Part shown: positions 45,716 through 53,246 of the stretch, piece by piece
Layout: each line of letters opens with the position of its first letter
Position numbering within the stretch: the first letter of the stretch is position 1
Program-made: the position numbers and the translations under genes
The notes under the pieces: model-generated
The model's database searches: none
What the model saw: the letters and a program-made list of their open reading frames with translations, nothing else
Told to the model about the DNA's origin: nothing
Assembly: GCA_000585055.1 (NCBI GenBank)
Contig: JEMX01000052.1
Coordinates: 1-56,823, forward strand
Reading direction: 5' to 3'
Origin: Candidatus Accumulibacter appositus
GTDB taxonomy: Bacteria > Pseudomonadota > Gammaproteobacteria > Burkholderiales > Rhodocyclaceae
Length of the DNA stretch: 56,823 bases

Positions 45716-48145
45716 ATGAGCAAGAAGAAACTGGTGATGGTCGGCAACGGCATGGCGGGCGTACGCACGCTCGAGGAGCTGCTGAAAATCGCCCCCGACG
45801 AGTACGAGATCACCGTATTCGGCGCCGAGCCGCACCCCAACTACAACCGCATCCTGCTCTCGCCGGTGCTCGCTGGCGAGATGACCATCCAGGACATCAT
45901 TCTCAACGATCACCAGTGGTACACCGACAACGGCATCCGCCTGCATCTGGGCAAGACGGTGAACCGCATCGACCGCGTCAAACGCCGGGTGATCGCCGAC
46001 GACGGCACCGAGGAAAGCTATGATCGCCTGCTGCTGGCGACCGGCTCCAATCCCTTCATGCTGCCGATCCCCGGCAACGATCTGCCCGGGGTGATCTCCT
46101 ACCGCGACATCGCCGACACCGACGCCATGATCGACGCCGCCAAGCGTTACCGGCATGCGGTGGTCATCGGCGGCGGCCTGCTCGGTCTGGAAGCAGCGAA
46201 CGGCCTAAAGCTGCGCGGCATGGACGTGACCGTGGTCCATCTCGCCGACTGGCTGCTCGAACGCCAGCTCGACGAGACGGCAGGCCGGATGCTGCAGAAA
46301 TCCCTCGAAGGACGCGGCCTGAAGTTCCTGCTCGGCAAGCAGACGGAAGCGCTGGTCGCTGGCGAGAGCGGCCGCGTCGCTGCCATCCGTCTCAAGGACG
46401 GCCTACAGATTCCGGCCGATCTGGTGGTCATGGCGGTCGGTATCCGTCCGAATATCGCGCTCGCCGAGTCGGCCGGGATTTATTGCAATCGCGGTATCGT
46501 GGTCAATGACACCATGCAGACCTACGACCCGAAAGTGTACGCGGTCGGCGAATGCGTCGCCCACCGCGGCATCGCCTACGGCCTCGTCGCACCGCTCTTC
46601 GAACAAGGCAAGGTCGCCGCCAACCACCTCGGCAACTACGGCATCGGCCGCTACACCGGCTCGGTGACCTCGACCAAGCTCAAGGTCACCGGCATCGACC
46701 TCTTCTCCGCCGGCGACTTCTTCGGTGGCAAGGACAGCGAGGAGATCATCCTCAACGACGCTGCCGGCGGGGTTTACAAAAAGCTGGTGATCCAGGACAA
46801 CAAGCTGGTCGGTGGCGTGCTCTATGGCGATACCGCCGACGGGCCGTGGTACTACCAACTGCTGCGCGACGGCCAGGACATTCACGAGATTCGCGACCAT
46901 CTGCTCTTCGGCCAGTCGCACGTCGGCGATGTCGGCCACCAGGGGCACAGCAAGGCGGCGGCGATGGCCGACAGCGCCGAAGTCTGCGGCTGCAACGGCG
47001 TCAGCAAGGGCACCATCGTCAAGTCGATCAAGGAAAATGGCCTGTTCACCCTCGACGACATCAAGAAGCACACCAAGGCTGCATCATCCTGCGGCTCCTG
47101 CGCCGGCCTCTGCGAGCAGATTCTCTCGGCGACCATCGGCGGTGCCTACACGCCGGCCGCGTCGAACCGCAAGCCGGTCTGCGGCTGCACCGAGTTCTCG
47201 CATCAGGAAGTGCGCGACGCGATTCGTCAGCAGCCGCTGCTGAGCATCGGCGAAACCATGCGCTTCATGGAATGGACGACGCCCGACGGCTGCGACAAAT
47301 GCCGCCCGGCACTCAACTACTACCTGATCTCGACCTGGCCGAAGCAGGCCAAGGACGATCCTCGCTCACGGCTGATCAACGAACGCGCGCACGCCAATAT
47401 CCAGAAGGACGGCACCTACTCGGTGGTGCCGCGGATGTGGGGCGGGCTGACCACTTCCGCCGAGCTGCGGCGCATCGCCGACGTCGCCGAGAAATACCAG
47501 GTGCCGACGATCAAGGTCACCGGCGGCCAGCGCATCGACCTTTTGGGCATCCGGAAGGATGACCTGATCGGCGTCTGGAAAGACCTCGACATGCCCTCCG
47601 GGCACGCTTACGGCAAGTCGATCCGCACCGTCAAGACCTGTGTCGGTGCCGAGCACTGCCGCTTCGGCACGCAGCTGGCGATGGACATGGGCGTCAAGCT
47701 CGAGAAGATGCTCTTCGACATGTACGCACCGCACAAGGTCAAGCTCGCCGTCTCGGGCTGCCCGCGCAACTGTGCCGAAGCCGGCATCAAGGATGTCGGC
47801 GTGATCGGCGTCGATTCGGGCTACGAGCTGTATGTCGGCGGCAACGGCGGCATCAAGACCGAGGTCGCGCAGTTCTTCGTCAAGGTCGGCAGCGACGAAG
47901 AGGTGATGGAGTACGCCGGAGCATTCCTGCAGCTCTACCGCGAGGAGGCCTTCTATCTCGAACGCACCTGCCATTACCTCGAACGCGTCGGCCTCGACCA
48001 CGCCAAGAGCCGCGTCGTCGACGACGAGGAAAACCGCAAGGCGCTGCACGGCCGCCTGCTGGCCGAACTGAAGGACGCCAAGGATCCCTGGGCCGAACGC
48101 ATCGCCGGCGTCGAGAAGAACGAATACGAAACGCTTGCGGTGTGA
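45716..48145 (+). CDS. nirB: NAD(P)H nitrite reductase large subunit NirB
   Basis: An 809-residue assimilatory nitrite reductase, reducing nitrite to ammonium in the cytoplasm. N-terminal FAD site LVMVGNGMAGVRTLEELL and second dinucleotide site HAVVIGGGLLGLEAANGL (about 144-161), with the ATGS block between. BFD-like [2Fe-2S] region CGCNG...CGSCAGLC (about 423-464), then CGCTEF. The sirohaem/[4Fe-4S] part has TCVGAEHCRFGTQ and SGCPRNCAEAG supplying the four cluster Cys. Length fits the family (about 800-850). The start has GGAG about 8 nt upstream. The 25-nt gap to nirD and the promoter before it show an operon. Confidence 0.97.
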   Translation: MSKKKLVMVGNGMAGVRTLEELLKIAPDEYEITVFGAEPHPNYNRILLSPVLAGEMTIQDIILNDHQWYTDNGIRLHLGKTVNRIDRVKRRVIADDGTEESYDRLLLATGSNPFMLPIPGNDLPGVISYRDIADTDAMIDAAKRYRHAVVIGGGLLGLEAANGLKLRGMDVTVVHLADWLLERQLDETAGRMLQKSLEGRGLKFLLGKQTEALVAGESGRVAAIRLKDGLQIPADLVVMAVGIRPNIALAESAGIYCNRGIVVNDTMQTYDPKVYAVGECVAHRGIAYGLVAPLFEQGKVAANHLGNYGIGRYTGSVTSTKLKVTGIDLFSAGDFFGGKDSEEIILNDAAGGVYKKLVIQDNKLVGGVLYGDTADGPWYYQLLRDGQDIHEIRDHLLFGQSHVGDVGHQGHSKAAAMADSAEVCGCNGVSKGTIVKSIKENGLFTLDDIKKHTKAASSCGSCAGLCEQILSATIGGAYTPAASNRKPVCGCTEFSHQEVRDAIRQQPLLSIGETMRFMEWTTPDGCDKCRPALNYYLISTWPKQAKDDPRSRLINERAHANIQKDGTYSVVPRMWGGLTTSAELRRIADVAEKYQVPTIKVTGGQRIDLLGIRKDDLIGVWKDLDMPSGHAYGKSIRTVKTCVGAEHCRFGTQLAMDMGVKLEKMLFDMYAPHKVKLAVSGCPRNCAEAGIKDVGVIGVDSGYELYVGGNGGIKTEVAQFFVKVGSDEEVMEYAGAFLQLYREEAFYLERTCHYLERVGLDHAKSRVVDDEENRKALHGRLLAELKDAKDPWAERIAGVEKNEYETLAV

Positions 48146-48169
48146 AGCGGAAGAAACTGGAGAACAGCA

Positions 48170-48541
48170 ATGCCTGAATGGAAATCGATTTGCCACATTG
48201 ACGACATCCCGCGACTCGGCAGTCGCGTCGTCAGGCCGAAGAATGGCGGCAGCGGAGAGCCTGGCACGGGCGGCGACAACGCCGACCGCGGTGAAGGCGG
48301 TGAAGGCGGTGATATCGCCCTCTTCCGCACCTCCTCCGACGAAGTGTTTGCCCTGCGCGACCGTTGCCCGCACAAGGGTGGGCCGCTGTCGCAGGGAATG
48401 GTGCACGGCAATCAGGTGACCTGCCCCCTGCACGGCTGGAAGCTGCGCCTCGACTCCGGCGAGGCCGTCGCTCCCGACCAGGGCTGCGCCCGACGTTACC
48501 CGGTGCGCATCGAAAGCGGCACGGTCTTTCTCGAAATCTGA
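48170..48541 (+). CDS. nirD: nitrite reductase small subunit NirD (Rieske type)
   Basis: A 123-residue Rieske-like subunit of the NADH nitrite reductase. Cluster-binding residues are present: RCPHKGGPL and CPLHGWKLRL (CxH...CxxH). Family blocks ICHIDDIP, FALRDRCPH, QGMVHG and YPVRIESGTVFLEI are intact. An extra Gly/Glu/Asp-rich stretch (NGGSGEPGTGGDNADRGEGG, about residues 25-44) is inserted after the first strands, making it about 15 residues longer than usual. It follows nirB by 24 nt. Confidence 0.95.
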   Translation: MPEWKSICHIDDIPRLGSRVVRPKNGGSGEPGTGGDNADRGEGGEGGDIALFRTSSDEVFALRDRCPHKGGPLSQGMVHGNQVTCPLHGWKLRLDSGEAVAPDQGCARRYPVRIESGTVFLEI

Positions 48542-48576
48542 AGTTCGCAAGCTCCCCATCCCTACTCCTCCGCCCG

Positions 48577-48608
48577 CTCCTACTCCTACTCCTACTCCTA
48601 CTCCTACT
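48577..48608 (+). repeat. hexanucleotide tandem repeat, CTCCTA x5
   Basis: Five perfect CTCCTA units plus CT, in the 81-bp gap between nirD and the transporter gene and ending 14 nt before its ATG. Degenerate copies precede it (CCTACTCCTCC). The remaining leader (GACGGAACACGATC) has only a weak Shine-Dalgarno. Confidence 0.9.
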
Positions 48609-48622
48609 GACGGAACACGATC

Positions 48623-49834
48623 ATGGACAACTCGTTCTGGAAGGCCGGCCACCGGCCGACCCTCATCGCCTCGTTTCTCTACTTCGACCTGGCCTTCATG
48701 GTGTGGGTGATGCTCGGCCCGCTCGGCGTGCAGATCGCCAGCGATCTCGGCCTGACGCACGCGCAAAAGGGAATGATGGTCGCCACGCCAGTCCTTGCCG
48801 GAGCGCTGCTGCGCATCGTCATGGGCCTGATGGTCGACCATCTGAAGCCGAAGCTGGCCGGCGCCATCGGCCAGGTGACGGTGATGGTCTCGCTGTTCCT
48901 GGCCTGGCATTTCGGCGTGCACAGCTACGAGCAGACCCTGATCCTCGGGGTCTTCCTCGGCGTTGCCGGCGCCTCGTTCGCCGTCGCGCTGCCGCTGGCC
49001 TCGCGCTGGTATCCGCCCGAGCATCAGGGAACGGCCCTGGGCATCGCCGGTGCCGGCAACTCGGGCACCGCGCTGGCAGCCTTGATCGCACCCAGCCTGG
49101 CCATCGCCTACGGCTGGACCAACGTCTTCGGCCTGGCGCTGATTCCGCTGTTGCTGGTCTTCATCTACTACATGGTCGCCGCCAAGGACGCACCCGAGTG
49201 CCCACCGCCGAAGTCGCTGGCCGAGTACCTTAAAGTGCTCAAGGACAAGGACGCCTGGTGGTTCATGTTCTTCTACTCGGTGACTTTCGGTGGCTTCGTT
49301 GGCCTGGCCTCGTCGCTGACCATCTACTTCAACATCCAGTACGGCCTCGACGCCAAAACAGCCGGCTTCTTCACCGCCGCCTGCGTCTTCGCCGGCTCGC
49401 TGGTGCGCCCGATCGGCGGCAACGTTGCCGACCGCATCGGCGGCATCAAGAGCCTGTCGGTGATGTACGTCTTCGCGGCGATCTTCCTGGCCATCGTCAG
49501 TATCGGCCTGCCAGAAGCATGGATGGCGCTGCTCGCCTTCGTCGGCGCGATGCTGGCCCTGGGCATGGGCAACGGCGCCGTCTTCCAGCTGGTGCCGCAG
49601 CGCTTCCGCAAGGAGATCGGCGTCATGACCGGGTTGGTCGGCATGGCCGGCGGCGTCGGTGGCTTCTACCTGGCCTCCTCGCTCGGCTACGCCAAGCAGC
49701 TCACCGGCAGCTATCAGATCGGCTTCCTGATTTTCGCCGCGCTGGCGCTGCTCGCCTTGGCCGGGCTGAGCGCAGTCAAGAACCGCTGGCGCACCACCTG
49801 GGGTGCGGCGCACCTCACCGCGGCGAAGATCTGA
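48623..49834 (+). CDS. nasA: NarK/NasA-type nitrate/nitrite MFS transporter
   Basis: A 403-residue major facilitator with 12 predicted membrane segments. The two nitrate signatures of the NNP family are visible: GIAGAGNSGTALAAL (about 139-153) and GLVGMAGGVGGFYLAS (about 334-349). The typical Arg in LLRIVMGLMVDHLKPK (TM2) and again in SLVRPIGGNVADRIGG (TM8) would bind the anion. Its place after nirBD and before the phosphatase/kinase gene resembles the assimilatory nasA of Pseudomonas, so nitrate/nitrite import for assimilation is the likely role; the symbol is by context. Confidence 0.92.
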   Translation: MDNSFWKAGHRPTLIASFLYFDLAFMVWVMLGPLGVQIASDLGLTHAQKGMMVATPVLAGALLRIVMGLMVDHLKPKLAGAIGQVTVMVSLFLAWHFGVHSYEQTLILGVFLGVAGASFAVALPLASRWYPPEHQGTALGIAGAGNSGTALAALIAPSLAIAYGWTNVFGLALIPLLLVFIYYMVAAKDAPECPPPKSLAEYLKVLKDKDAWWFMFFYSVTFGGFVGLASSLTIYFNIQYGLDAKTAGFFTAACVFAGSLVRPIGGNVADRIGGIKSLSVMYVFAAIFLAIVSIGLPEAWMALLAFVGAMLALGMGNGAVFQLVPQRFRKEIGVMTGLVGMAGGVGGFYLASSLGYAKQLTGSYQIGFLIFAALALLALAGLSAVKNRWRTTWGAAHLTAAKI

Positions 49835-49868
49835 TTCCTCCTTGCCCGAGGCAGCACCTGCAGCGCGA

Positions 49869-50051
49869 ACAAGCCCCTCACCCCTTGTGGAGAGGCGCAC
49901 GCCGCCGGGGCGCTGACAAGCCCCTCGCCCCTTGTGGGAGAGGGGTTGGGGAGAGGGGAAAGTGCAGCACCAACGCGCACCCTCGATTCCCGACGACCAC
50001 AGGCAAATCGTCCGCCTTTCCCCCTCTCCCCCAGCCCCTCCCCCACCAGGG
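49869..50051. repeat. GC-rich direct and inverted repeats between nasA and the kinase gene
   Basis: ACAAGCCCCTC-x-CCCCTTGTG occurs twice as a direct repeat (49869, 49916). The arm 49928-49961 (starting CCCTTGTGGGAGAGGGG) has a near-perfect reverse complement at 50017-50051 (ending CCCCCACCAGGG), with a 55-nt centre. It could fold into a very stable hairpin. Such CCCTCTCCC-type elements are common intergenic repeats in beta- and gammaproteobacteria. The 298-bp gap otherwise holds no gene. Confidence 0.75.
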
Positions 50052-50132
50052 TGGAGGGGAGCAGGGTACCAGGGGTACATTTCGCACTTCAGGTCGCTTG
50101 CGCACCCTTCCCCTTTCCGGAGCCATGCCTGC

Positions 50133-51815
50133 ATGCCGCTTAAAGTCGATATCGGCCACTCCTCGCTCACCGGACCGCGCGAGCGCAACGAGGACTTCTG
50201 CGGCATGGTCACCCCGCATGGCCCCGAACTCGACAACAAGGGCTTGATCGCCGCCGTCGCCGACGGCGTCGGCGGCCATCAGGGGGGACGTGAAGCCGCC
50301 GAGTACACCGTGCGCGGCTTGCTATCGGACTACTACGCGACCCCCGACACCTGGAGCATTCCGCACGCGCTCGAGAAAGTCATCGACGCGCTCAACCGCT
50401 GGGTGATGGCCGAAGCCGGCCGGCAGCGGGATCTCACCGGCATGGCCACGACACTGACCACGCTGGTCCTGCGCGGCCGGCGCTACATCAGCGCCCACGT
50501 CGGCGATTCCCGCCTCTACCTGCTGCGCGACGGGGTATGCACGCGCCTCACCAGCGACCATATCTGGGAACACCCGGAACTCAAAAACGTGCTCTCGCGC
50601 GCGGTCGGACTCGACCGCCACTTCCAGCTCGACTTCGCCGACGGCGAACTGAAAGTCGGCGATTGCTTCCTGCTCTGCAGCGACGGCGTCTGGGCAGCGA
50701 TCGGTGACGGTCGCATTCGCACCGCGCTGCTCGCCCATCCCGACGCCCAGCAGGCGGCAGCCTCGCTGACCAGCCTGGCGCTGGCTGCCGGCGGCCAGGA
50801 CAACGCCAGCGCCGTCGTCGCGCGCATCCAGGAACTGCCGGCAGAGAATCTGCGCGACTCGCTGGAAGGGACGGCGCGCCTGCCGCTGCCGCCGCAGTTC
50901 AAGCCCGGTCAGGAAATCGACGGGCTGCAGATCGAGGAAGTGCTGCATGACTCGCGCGCCACCCTCCTCTACCGCGTCACCGAGCTGGCCTCACGCCAGC
51001 CACTGGTGCTCAAGACCCTGCGCCCGGAGCTAGCCGATGACGCCGACGAGATCCGGGCGCTGATCATGGAGGAGTGGCGCGGTCGGCGCATCAGCTCGCC
51101 GTTCTTCGCGCAGCTGCTGCCGGCCGAGAGACGCAGCTGCCTGTACTACCTGCAGACCTGGCACGAGGGCGCGACGCTGCAACGGATGCTCGACTCCGGT
51201 CTGCATTTCACCGTCGCCGATGCCGTCCAGCACGGCGTACGCCTGATGAAGGGGCTCTCGGCGCTGCACCGCCTCGACGTCGCACACCGCGACATCAAAC
51301 CCGACAACATCCACATTGGTCGCGACGGCCGCCTGCGCATCCTCGATCTCGGCGTCGCGCTCAGCCTCTCCGAGGACGAGCCCGCCATCGGCAGCCCGGG
51401 CACCCCGAGCTACATGGCGCCCGAACTGCTCGCCGGCGAGCGTGCCGGCCCGGCCCACGATCTCTACGCCGCCGGCGTCACGCTCTACCACCTGCTGACC
51501 CGCAAATACCCCTACGGCGAGATCGAGCCTTTCCAGCATCCCAAGTTCGGCGAGCCGGTGGCGCCGACGCGCTACCGGCCCGATATCCCCGGTTGGCTGG
51601 AAAACGTGCTGCTCAAGGCGGTCGCCAAGGATCCCGCGCAGCGCTTCGAAACCGCCGAGGAATTTCTGCTGGCGCTGGAACGCGGCGCCAACCGACCCCT
51701 CGGCCGGCCGCCGGTGACACCGCTGGCACTGCGCAACCCGCTGGTAACCTGGCGGGTCATCGCTGGTGTCTCGTTGCTGCTCAATCTGGTGCTGTTGATG
51801 CTGCTGACGCGCTGA
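50133..51815 (+). CDS. PP2C phosphatase fused to Ser/Thr protein kinase
   Basis: A 560-residue bifunctional signalling protein. The N-terminal PP2C domain (about 1-240) has the metal-binding residues RERNED (Asp21), ADGVGGHQGG (43-52), GDSRLYLL and GGQDNASAVV. The C-terminal kinase (about 268-520) has VLK for the ATP Lys, the catalytic loop HRDIKPDN (385-392), DLG in place of DFG, and the APELL motif. A final membrane segment (WRVIAGVSLLLNLVLLMLL) anchors it by its tail. The start is set by GGAG 10 nt before ATG 50133 and by homology starting at MPLKVDIGHSS. A gene of this architecture sits between nirB and nasA in Pseudomonas; here it follows nasA. Target unknown. Confidence 0.93.
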   Translation: MPLKVDIGHSSLTGPRERNEDFCGMVTPHGPELDNKGLIAAVADGVGGHQGGREAAEYTVRGLLSDYYATPDTWSIPHALEKVIDALNRWVMAEAGRQRDLTGMATTLTTLVLRGRRYISAHVGDSRLYLLRDGVCTRLTSDHIWEHPELKNVLSRAVGLDRHFQLDFADGELKVGDCFLLCSDGVWAAIGDGRIRTALLAHPDAQQAAASLTSLALAAGGQDNASAVVARIQELPAENLRDSLEGTARLPLPPQFKPGQEIDGLQIEEVLHDSRATLLYRVTELASRQPLVLKTLRPELADDADEIRALIMEEWRGRRISSPFFAQLLPAERRSCLYYLQTWHEGATLQRMLDSGLHFTVADAVQHGVRLMKGLSALHRLDVAHRDIKPDNIHIGRDGRLRILDLGVALSLSEDEPAIGSPGTPSYMAPELLAGERAGPAHDLYAAGVTLYHLLTRKYPYGEIEPFQHPKFGEPVAPTRYRPDIPGWLENVLLKAVAKDPAQRFETAEEFLLALERGANRPLGRPPVTPLALRNPLVTWRVIAGVSLLLNLVLLMLLTR

Positions 51816-51853
51816 GCCGGCGGCCTGGCTTGCCGCGGCGACTCACGAACCTC

Positions 51854-51878
51854 CCTTCTCCCCACTGCGGGAGAAAGG
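51854..51878. terminator. hairpin downstream of the phosphatase/kinase gene
   Basis: TTCTCCC (51856-51862) pairs with GGGAGAA (51869-51875), extended by flanking CC and GG with one bulge, about 40 nt after the stop. It belongs to the same CCCTCTCCC-like repeat class seen at 49.9 kb. No T-run follows. Confidence 0.4.
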
Positions 51879-52006
51879 CCGGGGTGAGGCAAGTGAGAGG
51901 GGGCGGTCATGACTTTCATGATCTGCGGTATCGCGACAGGTGATGAGCGTTGCCACCTTGCCGACGCGTTCAAAGTGGGTGATAGCCAATCGGCTTCCCG
52001 TTTGTT

Positions 52007-52345
52007 CTAGTCGCCGGCGACCAGCGCTTGCAGTTGACCCAGCAAGGCGGGGAGCTCCTCGGTAACCGTCGCCCAGACGACGCTCGCGTCGATATCGAAA
52101 TAGGCATGGACCAAGCGGTTGCGCATGCCGATGATCGCCTTCCAGGGAATCGCCCCATGGGCGCTTCGCGTTTCCTCGGAGATCTTGCTGGCCGCCTCGC
52201 CGACGATTTCAATGGCCCGTACGATGGCGAACACAAGCATCCGATCCCCGTTCAGATCGGCTCGCTGGCGACCAGCAATGAAGTTCTGCGCGCTTTCGGC
52301 GGCCTCGATCATGTGCTGCAGGCGCCAGCGGTCATCCGGCGACAT
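52007..52345 (-). CDS. hepT: HepT-like HEPN ribonuclease toxin (DUF86)
   Basis: A 112-residue HEPN-fold protein. The RNase/modification motif RX4HXY is intact: R75-NRLV-H80-A-Y82 in GMRNRLVHAYFD. The preceding DRMLVFAIVRAIEIVGEAASKIS helix is typical of DUF86. The start ATG 52345 (MSPDDRW) is chosen by family length. The gene overlaps the end of the mntA gene by 14 bp, the usual order of MntA-HepT modules, in which the nucleotidyltransferase AMPylates the HepT tyrosine and silences it. Confidence 0.92.
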   Translation of the reverse strand: MSPDDRWRLQHMIEAAESAQNFIAGRQRADLNGDRMLVFAIVRAIEIVGEAASKISEETRSAHGAIPWKAIIGMRNRLVHAYFDIDASVVWATVTEELPALLGQLQALVAGD

Positions 52346-52637
52346 ATTGCACCTCTGCCGTGCGCACCACCTCGTCACGAAAGTAAGGTGAGAGATCCTG
52401 CGCGGTTCTTAAGTCAACCCTCCGCCCCCCGAGCATCTCGGACAGGGTCAGTTCCATTGCGGCAATACTCAATAGACCGGGGACATGATCGGGGTCGAAT
52501 TCCACCAGCAGGTCGACGTCGCTGTCCGGCCGGGCAGAGCCCTTCAGTTGTGAGCCGAACAGCGACAGACGGCGAATGCGATGAGCTTCGCAGAAGCGCG
52601 TCAGCCTCTCTTCTTCGCGGTTCAACATCTGGTTCAT
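52332..52637 (-). CDS. mntA: MntA-like nucleotidyltransferase antitoxin
   Basis: A 101-residue minimal nucleotidyltransferase. The signature GSX10DXD is exact: G28-S29...D40-V-D42 in LFGSQLKGSARPDSDVDLLVEF. In known MntA-HepT systems this enzyme transfers AMP groups to the toxin's RX4HXY tyrosine. ATG 52637 (MNQML) is preferred over the upstream in-frame ATG at 52661, which would run into the preceding remnant. It overlaps hepT downstream. Confidence 0.92.
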   Translation of the reverse strand: MNQMLNREEERLTRFCEAHRIRRLSLFGSQLKGSARPDSDVDLLVEFDPDHVPGLLSIAAMELTLSEMLGGRRVDLRTAQDLSPYFRDEVVRTAEVQYVAG

Positions 52638-52657
52638 GAAAACGCTCCTTCGCTGCG

Positions 52658-52807
52658 TCATTGGTGCTCAAACAGGGCGTCGGGAAAATTGCTCGTGCCG
52701 GCGCTGTTGCGGCCGACCAGAAACACGAGCGACTCCAGGTCAAGCTGACAAGCTGCACGACTCCCGCAATTGCGGATCGCTACCCGATGCACGAACGGTG
52801 TCTTCAC
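52658..52807 (-). pseudogene. AAA-ATPase (OLD/RecF-like) N-terminal remnant
   Basis: Starting from GTG 52807 the product would be VKTPFVHRVAIRNCGSRAAC, then QLDLESLVFLVGRNSAGTSN, then FPDALFEHQ and a stop. It follows the beginning of 'I-x-N-F/Y-x-S' AAA ATPases used in defence systems, but the Walker A is broken: GRNSAGTSN instead of GxNGAGKSN, losing the Lys. All later motifs are missing; mntA starts 20 nt downstream. It is best read as a decayed gene cut by the arrival of the MntA-HepT pair. Confidence 0.7.
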
Positions 52808-52820
52808 GTGGAGCTCACCT

Positions 52821-52952
52821 TCATGGTCTCTCGCCAGCCATGTCCTTGCGTCCAGCAATCTCGCCACGGCCGGGCGCAACATGTAGTGCGGCGCGCACAT
52901 CCTGCGGGATGGTGGTCTGGCCCTTGGCAGTGATCGTGGCAACGGCGACCAT
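52821..52952 (-). pseudogene. truncated AbrB/MazE-type antitoxin
   Basis: The 43-residue frame begins MVAVATITAKGQTTIPQDVR, then AALHVAPG, the SpoVT-AbrB swapped-hairpin DNA-binding fold in its usual form, and then breaks off into RGEIAGRKDMAGERP and a stop where the family would continue with GDRIxF. AGGAG stands 6 nt before ATG 52952. The conserved start with a foreign tail suggests a frameshift or deletion. No partner toxin (PIN or MazF) remains next to it. Confidence 0.75.
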
Positions 52953-53246
52953 TTTCATCTCCTGAAAGGATGCGATTACGTTCTTACTCTACAGTGAGCA
53001 TTCGCGTGAAACAAGCGAACAGCCGGGGAGCTTGGCGCGGTCTCTGGACGCGTACCAGCAATCCGGCGAAGTCGTCTTCCGGCAAACCTCGTCGGGATTT
53101 CGAGCATCGCCTGGTTGATCAACACCGCTACCGGATGAAGGTCGCTGGCGGTGCTTTCCAGCCCCAGCCGCTGTGCCACCGGTGGTCGCCGCGCCCAGCA
53201 CAGGTGCAGCGCGTGCTCGGGTGGCCGTGGCGAATTGCCTGTCCTG
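52953..53246 (-). other. decayed stretch between hsdR and the antitoxin remnant
   Basis: No intact gene is supported in these 294 bp. A minus-strand frame here reads [20 protein letters not shown], which looks like a piece of a real protein but lacks a start and a recognisable family; it runs into hsdR's 3' end in another frame. It is probably debris of a deleted gene. Confidence 0.45.

Noticed and set aside
47366..50239. A 957-codon minus-strand frame across nirB, nirD and nasA
   Set aside because: It runs opposite three well-supported genes and through an intergenic repeat; its sequence has no family features.
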